Assembly (NCBI GenBank): GCA_036258195.1
Contig: DATAED010000105.1
Coordinates: forward strand, 1-36,196
Reading direction: 5' to 3'
DNA from: JAKAIY01 sp036258195
GTDB lineage: Bacteria; Chloroflexota; Ktedonobacteria; Ktedonobacterales; JADMIN01
DNA: 36,196 nucleotides
A program made the position numbers and the translations under genes. Below the pieces are notes generated by a model. The model saw nothing but the letters and a program-made list of their open reading frames with translations, was not told the origin of the DNA and did no database searches. This document shows, piece after piece, positions 30,243 to 36,196 of this stretch. Positions within the stretch are counted from its first letter, which is position 1. Each line of letters starts with the position of its first letter.

Positions 30243-32210
30243 CTACTCTCCGCGCCCCGCGCGCAACGCATTGACAATGACAAGCGCGTCGATCCCCTCT
30301 TGCAGCAACGCGCCCTGGGTGGGTGAAATATACCCCAGCGCGGCGAAGATCATCGCGACGATGCTCAACCCGATGCCCACGAAGATGCCCTGGCGCGCCA
30401 CGCGCATGACCTGCCGCCCCAGGCGTGTCGCTGTGGCGATGCGCAGGATGTCTGGCGAGAGCAAGACGGCGTCGGCGGCGCTGGAAGCGGCGGTCAGCCC
30501 CTGCGAGCCAATCGCTATACCCACGGTGGCCGTCGCCAGCGCAGGCGCGTCGTTCACGCCATCGCCCACCATGAGTGTACGATGCCCTTGCGCCTCCAGC
30601 TCGCGCACGATGGACACTTTGGTCTCCGGCAGGCAGTGCGCCACCACGCGATCGACCTGCGCCAGTTTACCCACCTGCTGCGCAACCGTCTCGCCATCGC
30701 CCGTCAACAGCACCGTCTGCTCGATGCCAGCGGCGCGCAGCTCTGGCGCCAGTTGCGAGAGCTCCGGGCGTGGCACATCGGCGAAGACCAGCAGGCCGAC
30801 TACGCGCCCATCCAGCGCGAGGAAGCTGACGATCTGGCCCTGCTCGGTGCGCCGCGCACGTTCATTGGTGAGGTCGCCGGGCAGCGCGATCCCCAGGCTG
30901 CCCATATAGCGGCGATTGCCAATCACGACTGTAGCGCGTGCGCCACCAGCAGCGCCTGGGCCGACGCTGCCCTGAATGCCATTGCCTGCGACCTCATGTA
31001 CATCCGTCACATCGCGCAGCGCCACGCCGCGCGCGTGCGATGCATCCACCACCGCCCGCGCCAGCACATGCGGCGAATACTGTTCAAGCGAGGCTGCTAG
31101 CGCCAGCAGCGTCTCATCGTCAGGCCGCTCGGCGGCGGGCGTCACGGGAATCTCGACCAGTTGCGGCGTTCCCAGAGTCAGGGTGCCTGTTTTGTCGAAG
31201 ACGACCACATCCACCTCGCCCAACTCTTCGATGGTCGCGCCACTCTTCGTAATGAGGCCGAAGCGCGCGGCGCGGTCGATGCCCGACATGATGGCGATGG
31301 GCGTCGCCAGGATCAACGGGCAGGGCGTCGCCACTACCAGCACTGCAAGCGCATCCACTGGCTGGCCCGTGCGTAGCCAGGCGACGGCGGCGATCACCAG
31401 GGCGATTGCGGTGAACCACACCGCATAGCGATCCGCCAGGCGATGGATCGGCGCTTTGCTGGCTTGCGCCTCTTCGACCAACCGCACAATCTGCGCGTAC
31501 TGGCTCTCAGCGCTGCGCTTGGTCGCCGTGATGCGCAGCGGGCTGTCGAGGTTCAGGCTGCCAGAGAGCGCCAGCGCCCCTGGCTCCTTGCGCTGCGGAA
31601 CCGGCTCGCCCGTCAGATCAGCCTCGCTGACACTGGACACGCCCTCTGCGACGATGCCATCTACCGGGATGACCTCGCCGGGCTTGACCATCACCAGCGC
31701 GCCGACCTCCACGCTGTCCGCCGACACCGTGCGCAGTTCGCCATCGACGACGAGATGCGCCACGCGCGGCGCGCGCTCGGCCAGCGCAGAGAGCGAGCGC
31801 CGCGCCCGCCGCAGCGCGAACGACTCCAGCGCCTCGCCGCCAGAGAGCATCAGCACGATGATAGCGCCTGCCAGATACTCGCCCAGCAGCACCGAGCCGA
31901 TGATCGCCAGCGCCGCCAGCAGATCCACCCCGAACTCCCGACGCCACATCTGCTGCGCCGTCTCGATCAGCAGCGGCGCGCCGCCCAACACGATGATCAG
32001 CAGCAGCGGCCAGCGCCAGAGGTTGAGAGGCGCGATGAGCCAGAGGACGCCGCTCACCACCAGCAGCCCCAGCGCGATCATCGGGATCGGATACCTGCGC
32101 GCCAGCCGCCACAGTTCGCTCAGGCGCGTTCGCACGCTGGCGATGAGCGGCGCCGCCGTACGCTCGGCGGGTATCGTAGATGGTGTTCGCTCGTCGGGCG
32201 CTGTAATCAT
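30243..32210 (-). CDS. P1B-type heavy-metal-transporting ATPase
   Basis: A 655-residue cation pump without an N-terminal HMA metal-binding domain. The transmembrane metal motif is TPCPL with C297 (CPx type), the phosphorylation site DKTGTLT has D339, and the TGES-like actuator loop reads DLTGEPVP. TGDG and GDGVNDAPAL complete the hydrolase domain. The SEHP motif that positions ATP in P1B pumps reads SPHV here (H381, V382), so the HP dipeptide is altered. Metal specificity cannot be assigned from CPL alone; its partner in the operon is an iron exporter, so Fe, Mn, Zn or Co efflux is possible. The start at 32210 has AAAGGAT upstream. Confidence 0.88.
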   Translation of the reverse strand: MITAPDERTPSTIPAERTAAPLIASVRTRLSELWRLARRYPIPMIALGLLVVSGVLWLIAPLNLWRWPLLLIIVLGGAPLLIETAQQMWRREFGVDLLAALAIIGSVLLGEYLAGAIIVLMLSGGEALESFALRRARRSLSALAERAPRVAHLVVDGELRTVSADSVEVGALVMVKPGEVIPVDGIVAEGVSSVSEADLTGEPVPQRKEPGALALSGSLNLDSPLRITATKRSAESQYAQIVRLVEEAQASKAPIHRLADRYAVWFTAIALVIAAVAWLRTGQPVDALAVLVVATPCPLILATPIAIMSGIDRAARFGLITKSGATIEELGEVDVVVFDKTGTLTLGTPQLVEIPVTPAAERPDDETLLALAASLEQYSPHVLARAVVDASHARGVALRDVTDVHEVAGNGIQGSVGPGAAGGARATVVIGNRRYMGSLGIALPGDLTNERARRTEQGQIVSFLALDGRVVGLLVFADVPRPELSQLAPELRAAGIEQTVLLTGDGETVAQQVGKLAQVDRVVAHCLPETKVSIVRELEAQGHRTLMVGDGVNDAPALATATVGIAIGSQGLTAASSAADAVLLSPDILRIATATRLGRQVMRVARQGIFVGIGLSIVAMIFAALGYISPTQGALLQEGIDALVIVNALRAGRGE

Positions 32211-32505
32211 GCGCTCACAATCCTTTCACGGGAACCTCTCACCAGCGCCCGCAGTGTTGATCCACTCTTCACCTCCTCTACTCTCGCGCTGACGCCTCAC
32301 AAATGCACTACAGGCGTCGCCAGCGCTGTCACAGTGGCCTCACGACAGCGGCGTCACCACGGCAGTGTCAGAGAGCCGACTACTCACCGCAGATACGTCA
32401 TTGTGCCGGGGCTGAGACACGCCCGTGATGGCGCTGCGGTACGCTGATTGCGGCGGATGTGTGTGGCGCGGCGCCTCGAGCGCCTGTAGAAAGGACAGCG
32501 TTCAC
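32211..32505. other. Divergent control region between the pump operon and SHOCT-ackA-xfp
   Basis: About 295 bases with no gene. No convincing -35/-10 pair on either strand; a long GC-rich reading on the plus strand from 32425 lacks a ribosome-binding site. It presumably holds the shared control sites of the two divergent operons. Confidence 0.4.
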
Positions 32506-32811
32506 ATGCCAATGTGGGGATATTCGTACAGCGCGGGATTCGGTGGCTGGGCTATGGGCGCCCTACTGCTCGCCTGTCTCGTCGCCTTTGGCCTGGTCAT
32601 CTGGGCGCTGCTCAGCGTGGCGGAGCGGCGCGAACACCGCGCTGACCCTCTGGCGCCAGGCGCGCTAGAGACGCTGAGGCGGCGCTACGCGCTGGGCGAG
32701 ATCGACGAGCCAACCTTCCTGCGCATGCGCGAGCAACTCGGCGCGACCAGCCAGATGAGCGCCGAGGATGCGGAGGGTACGACTCCGGAGCGCGTGGGCG
32801 CGGGCGCCTGA
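32506..32811 (+). CDS. SHOCT-domain single-span membrane protein
   Basis: A 101-residue protein: a short aromatic N-terminus (MPMWGYSYSAGFGGW), one membrane helix (MGALLLACLVAFGLVIWALLSVA), then a SHOCT motif (LETLRRRYALGEIDEPTFLRMREQL) and a polar tail. SHOCT segments are short oligomerisation modules at the ends of many membrane proteins. Start 32506 follows AAAGGA at ~11 bases; ATG 32512 is an alternative. It heads the acetate kinase-phosphoketolase cluster. Confidence 0.78.
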   Translation: MPMWGYSYSAGFGGWAMGALLLACLVAFGLVIWALLSVAERREHRADPLAPGALETLRRRYALGEIDEPTFLRMREQLGATSQMSAEDAEGTTPERVGAGA

Positions 32812-32824
32812 TGATGTGACATCA
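32812..32824. promoter_or_regulatory. Palindrome TGATGTGACATCA
   Basis: A perfect 13-base palindrome (odd centre) starting right after the SHOCT gene's stop codon and 79 bases before the acetate kinase start. Possible operator for the ackA-xfp pair. It contains TGTGACATCA, also found at 17966. Confidence 0.45.
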
Positions 32825-32903
32825 TGCGCTCAGAGGGTGAAGCGCAGCGCCGCTGGATCGCCAGCGTCGCGCCACTCCCTCGATGGAGGGACTGGCGGTC
32901 GCC

Positions 32904-34106
32904 ATGAAGGTTCTGGCGCTCAATAGCGGCTCATCGAGCCTCAAATTCGCGCTCTATGAATCCTCCACGGCGGGCGCCAGAGAGTCACTGGCGCTGGCGG
33001 GCGTCATCGAGCGTATCGGCTTGCAGGGCGCACATACACGCATCCACGATGCGGCGGGCCAGACGCTCGCCGATGCGCAGCCCAGCGCGCTCGACCATCG
33101 CACGGCGATGCGCTGGCTGCTGGACTGGCTGCGCGTATCTGCCCGGCTGGAGGGCCTGGCAGGCGTCGGGCATCGCATCGCACACGGCGGCGCCGACCAC
33201 TACGTGCCAGAGCGCATCACCCCAGAGCTACGCGAGGCGCTCACCCGCCTGATTCCGCTGGCGCCAGAGCATCTGCCCGCCGAGCTGGATGTCGTCGCCG
33301 CGATGCAGGCCGCCTATCCCGATCTGCCACACATCGCCTGTTTCGACACGGCCTTTCACCATGGCAAGCCGCGTGTGGCGCAACTCTTTGCCCTGCCGTG
33401 GGAGCTGGCGCAGCAGGGCATCTTGCGCTATGGCTTTCACGGCCTGTCGTATGAATACACGCTCTCGGAACTGGCGCGCCTGGCAGGCGACGAGAGAGCC
33501 AATGGGCGTGTCGTCATCGCGCACCTGGGCAATGGCGCCAGCATGGCGGCGATCCATGCGCGGCGCAGCCTGGATTGTACGATGGCCTTCTCGCCGCTGA
33601 GCGGCCTGGTGATGAGCACGCGCTCTGGCAGCCTCGACCCCGGCGTGCTGCTCTATCTGCTGGAGGAGCGGCGGATGACGCCGCAGGCGCTGCGGGCGCT
33701 GGTGAGCGCACAGGCCGGGCTGCTGGGCGTCTCCGGTGTCAGCCCGGATGTACGCGACCTGCTCGTGGCAGAGGCACAGGGCAATGAGCGTGCGGCGCTG
33801 GCGCTCGATCTCTTCTGCTACGAGGCGCGCAAGGCGCTGGGAGGGCTGGTCGCCGTCCTGGGCGGCCTCGGCACCCTCGTCTTCACGGGTGGTATCGGCG
33901 AGCATGCCGCCGTCATCCGCCAGCGCATCGGCGACGGGCTGGCCGCCTTCGGAGTCGCGCTCGATCCCCAGCGCAACGAGGCGCACGCGCCTATCATCTC
34001 AGCGGCGACCAGCCAGGTCGAAGCGCGCGTGATACCGACCAATGAGGAGCTGATGATCGCGCGTCACGTCATCGCGGCGCTGCGCGCAGAGCAGCCAGCG
34101 GAGTAA
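32904..34106 (+). CDS. ackA: Acetate kinase
   Basis: A 400-residue acetate kinase with the full ASKHA motif set: NSGSSSLKF near the N-terminus, HRIAHGG, CFDTAFH, RYGFHGLSYEY, AHLGNGASMAAI, FSPLSGLVMSTRSGSLDPG, FTGGIGEHA and PTNEELMIARH at the C-terminus. It interconverts acetyl-phosphate + ADP and acetate + ATP. With the phosphoketolase gene only 32 bases downstream it forms a phosphoketolase-to-acetate route yielding ATP by substrate-level phosphorylation. Start 32904 (MKVLALNSG) is the family norm; an ATG at 32883 adds seven residues. GGAGGG at 32885-32891 is rather far from 32904. Confidence 0.95.
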   Translation: MKVLALNSGSSSLKFALYESSTAGARESLALAGVIERIGLQGAHTRIHDAAGQTLADAQPSALDHRTAMRWLLDWLRVSARLEGLAGVGHRIAHGGADHYVPERITPELREALTRLIPLAPEHLPAELDVVAAMQAAYPDLPHIACFDTAFHHGKPRVAQLFALPWELAQQGILRYGFHGLSYEYTLSELARLAGDERANGRVVIAHLGNGASMAAIHARRSLDCTMAFSPLSGLVMSTRSGSLDPGVLLYLLEERRMTPQALRALVSAQAGLLGVSGVSPDVRDLLVAEAQGNERAALALDLFCYEARKALGGLVAVLGGLGTLVFTGGIGEHAAVIRQRIGDGLAAFGVALDPQRNEAHAPIISAATSQVEARVIPTNEELMIARHVIAALRAEQPAE

Positions 34107-34138
34107 CCAGAGGCGACCTGAGAGAAAGGATGATCCTG

Positions 34139-36196
34139 ATGCCAACGTCGATTCCCGCCCCTCTCGCGCAGACAGCCGCGCCTGCACAGCGGCAGCTCGA
34201 ACAGCTCGACGCGCAGTGGCGCGCCGCCAACTACCTGGCCGCCGCGCAGATCTATCTGCGGCGTAATCCGCTGCTGCGCGAGCCACTGCGCCCGGATGAC
34301 ATCAAGCCACGGCTGCTGGGCCACTGGGGAACCGTGCCGGGACTGACGCTGGTCTACACCCACCTCAACCGACTGATCCAGCAGACCGACGCCAATGTGC
34401 TGCTGGCGGTCGGCCCCGGGCATGGCGCGCCCGCCGTCCTCTCCGAGCTCTTTCTGGATGGCAGCCTGAGCGAGTTCTATCCACAACTGACGCGCGACCT
34501 CTCCGGGCTAACCCGTCTGACGCGCGAGTTCTCATGGCCGGGCGGCTTCCCCAGCCATGTCGGGCCGACTACCCCTGGCACGATCAACGAAGGCGGCGAG
34601 CTGGGCTACAGTCTGGCCCATGCCTATGGCGCCGCGCTCGATGCTCCCGACCTGATCGTGGCGTGTGTGGTGGGCGATGGCGAGGCCGAGACGGGGCCGC
34701 TGGCGGCGGCGTGGCACTCCAACAAGTTCCTCGATCCCGCCAGCGATGGCGCTGTGCTGCCCATCCTGCATCTCAATGGCTACAAGCTCTCTGGCCCCAC
34801 GATCTATGCTCGCATGAGCGACGAGGAGCTGACCAGCTACTTCGAGGGGCTGGGCTACCGCGTCGCCATCGTCGCAGAGGATGATCCGGCGGCGGCGCAT
34901 ATCGCCATGTGGCGCGCGCTCGACTGGGCGCTCGACGCGATTCACTCGCTGCAAGACCGCGCTCGTGGCGGCGAGGAGATCGTGCGGCCCGCCTGGCCCA
35001 TGCTGTTGCTGCGCACACCGAAAGGCTGGACAGGGCCAAAAACGCTGGATGGCAAGCCCGTCGAGAACACCTTCCACGCCCACCAGATTCCCATCCCAGA
35101 TCCAGCGCACAATCCCGGCCACCTGGCCGCGCTGGAGGAGTGGATGCGCAGCTATCATCCGGAGCGCCTCTTCGACGAGGCCGGGCGCCCAGCGCCGGAT
35201 GTCACGGCGATCATGCCCAGCGGGAACAGCCGCCTGGGCATGAATCCGCATGCCAATGGCGGCGGCGAGCTACGCCCGCTCAAGCTGCCCGACTACACCG
35301 AATACGCGGTGGCCGTGCCGTCTCCCGGCGCGACCGATGGCGAGGCCACGCGCACGCTGGGCGTCTACCTGCGCGATGTCTTCGCGCGTAACAGCGATGC
35401 CCGCAACTTCCGCATCGTCTGCCCCGATGAGACGACCTCGAACCGCCTGGACGCCGTCTTCGAGCAGACTGAGCGTCCCTTCGAGTGGCCGCTGGTCGCG
35501 ACCGATGAGTTCCTCTCGCGCAATGGGCGAGTAATGGAGATTCTGAGCGAGCATACCTGTGAGGGCTGGCTCGAAGGCTACCTGCTGACAGGCCGCCACG
35601 GCATCTTCGCCTGCTACGAGGCGTTCATCACCATCGTGGATTCGATGGTCAACCAGTTTGGCAAGTGGCTCAAGCTCAGCCAGGAAGTTCCCTGGCGCAA
35701 ACCCATTGCCTCGCTCAACTATCTGCTCACCTCACACGCCTGGCGACAGGATCATAACGGCTACAGCCACCAGGGGCCGGGCTTCATCAACACGATCATG
35801 TCGAAGAAGAGCGCGGTCGCGCGCATCTATCTGCCGCCCGACACCAATTGCCTGCTCTCAGTAGCTGACCACTGTCTGCGCAGCCACAACTATATCAACC
35901 TGATCCTGATCGGCAAGCAGCCGCAGCCGCAATGGCTCGACATGCGCGCCGCACAGGAACACTGCGCGCGTGGTGTCAGCGTCTGGGAATGGGCCAGCAA
36001 CGATGGCGGCGCGCCCGATGTCGTGCTGGCGGCGGCGGGCGATGTGCCGACCATGGAGACGCTGGCGGCGGCCTGGCTGCTGCGCCGCGACATCCCCGGC
36101 CTGCGCGTGCGGGTGGTCAACGTCGTCGATCTGCTGACGCTGGAGTCGCACCGCGATCACCCGCACGGGCTGGATGAGCAGGCGTTCAACAGCATC
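34139..36196 (+). CDS. xfp: Phosphoketolase (Xfp), 3' end outside the window
   Basis: 686 codons are open to the last base, of about 790 in the family. Thiamine-diphosphate enzyme motifs are present: GPGHGAPA, SHVGPTTPGTINEGGELGYSLAHAYG, the cofactor motif VVGDGEAETGPLAAAWHSNK, GPKTLDGKPVENTFHAHQIP, and the Pyr-domain blocks CPDETTSNRL, HTCEGWLEGYLLTGRHG and DHNGYSHQGPGFI. It cleaves xylulose-5-P (and/or fructose-6-P) with phosphate into acetyl-phosphate and glyceraldehyde-3-P (or erythrose-4-P). ATG 34139 has AAAGGA at 34125-34130; an in-frame ATG at 34130 is less well placed. Its product feeds acetate kinase just upstream. Confidence 0.95.
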   Translation, partial: MPTSIPAPLAQTAAPAQRQLEQLDAQWRAANYLAAAQIYLRRNPLLREPLRPDDIKPRLLGHWGTVPGLTLVYTHLNRLIQQTDANVLLAVGPGHGAPAVLSELFLDGSLSEFYPQLTRDLSGLTRLTREFSWPGGFPSHVGPTTPGTINEGGELGYSLAHAYGAALDAPDLIVACVVGDGEAETGPLAAAWHSNKFLDPASDGAVLPILHLNGYKLSGPTIYARMSDEELTSYFEGLGYRVAIVAEDDPAAAHIAMWRALDWALDAIHSLQDRARGGEEIVRPAWPMLLLRTPKGWTGPKTLDGKPVENTFHAHQIPIPDPAHNPGHLAALEEWMRSYHPERLFDEAGRPAPDVTAIMPSGNSRLGMNPHANGGGELRPLKLPDYTEYAVAVPSPGATDGEATRTLGVYLRDVFARNSDARNFRIVCPDETTSNRLDAVFEQTERPFEWPLVATDEFLSRNGRVMEILSEHTCEGWLEGYLLTGRHGIFACYEAFITIVDSMVNQFGKWLKLSQEVPWRKPIASLNYLLTSHAWRQDHNGYSHQGPGFINTIMSKKSAVARIYLPPDTNCLLSVADHCLRSHNYINLILIGKQPQPQWLDMRAAQEHCARGVSVWEWASNDGGAPDVVLAAAGDVPTMETLAAAWLLRRDIPGLRVRVVNVVDLLTLESHRDHPHGLDEQAFNSI

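Noticed and set aside
1..36196. tRNA, rRNA or integrase-associated attachment sites
   Set aside because: No cloverleaf with a GTTCGA-type arm, no rRNA segments and no recombinase gene were found by eye; a covariance-model search would be needed to be certain.

Overview
The window is GC-rich bacterial DNA with short intergenic gaps, strong Shine-Dalgarno sites and some GTG/TTG starts. Gene content suggests Chloroflexota, possibly Ktedonobacteria or a related lineage: an EXLDI protein beside a daunorubicin-type ABC exporter, a glycine-rich RRM protein beside bS21, many two-gene stress operons, and a hairpin repeat built from GCGGTTGAAACCGC and GTCCGCCTGCGCGGAC modules. This placement is inference from gene families, not a phylogenetic result.

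Layout. 1-3011 (+): the end of a lipoate/octanoyl ligase gene coupled to an HD phosphohydrolase, then a dipeptide epimerase of the enolase superfamily and a RibD/DHFR-like reductase. 3042-8942 (-): a NERD protein, a DUF190 (PII-like) protein, a UDP-galactopyranose-mutase-like FAD oxidoreductase, a multi-spanning glycosyltransferase and an MFS drug exporter. The exporter is divergent from a PadR regulator at 9121. Their shared 178-bp control region holds a near-consensus promoter and two identical perfect palindromes. 10070-12836 (+): a winged-helix methyltransferase, a GNAT acetyltransferase and a free-standing E2-type acyltransferase. 12914-16769 (-): a heterodimeric ABC exporter with one consensus and one degenerate ATP site. 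17054-17857 (+): a NUDT19-like NUDIX hydrolase. 18051-21017 (-): EXLDI protein, ABC ATPase and ABC-2 permease. 21193-22092 (+): an LACTB2-like metallo-beta-lactamase-fold hydrolase.

22093-22557 has no gene but is crowded with palindromes. A 210-bp MITE-like element with perfect 15-bp terminal inverted repeats sits inside a copy of a separate dispersed GC hairpin, flanked by an 11-bp direct repeat. Next come bS21 (-) and, divergently, a cyanobacterial-style RRM protein (+), a pairing known from cold-regulated cyanobacterial loci. These are followed by a small zinc-finger protein, a four-helix membrane protein, an SGNH hydrolase and a GerMN lipoprotein.

26654-36196 reads as a stress, metal and energy island: two tandem-domain universal stress proteins with a small membrane protein; a P1B-type ATPase with an MbfA-type ferritin-like/VIT1 iron exporter; and, divergently, a SHOCT membrane protein, acetate kinase and a phosphoketolase that runs off the end. 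The last two would convert sugar phosphates to acetyl-phosphate and then acetate plus ATP. No tRNA, rRNA, CRISPR array, prophage or transposase gene was seen.
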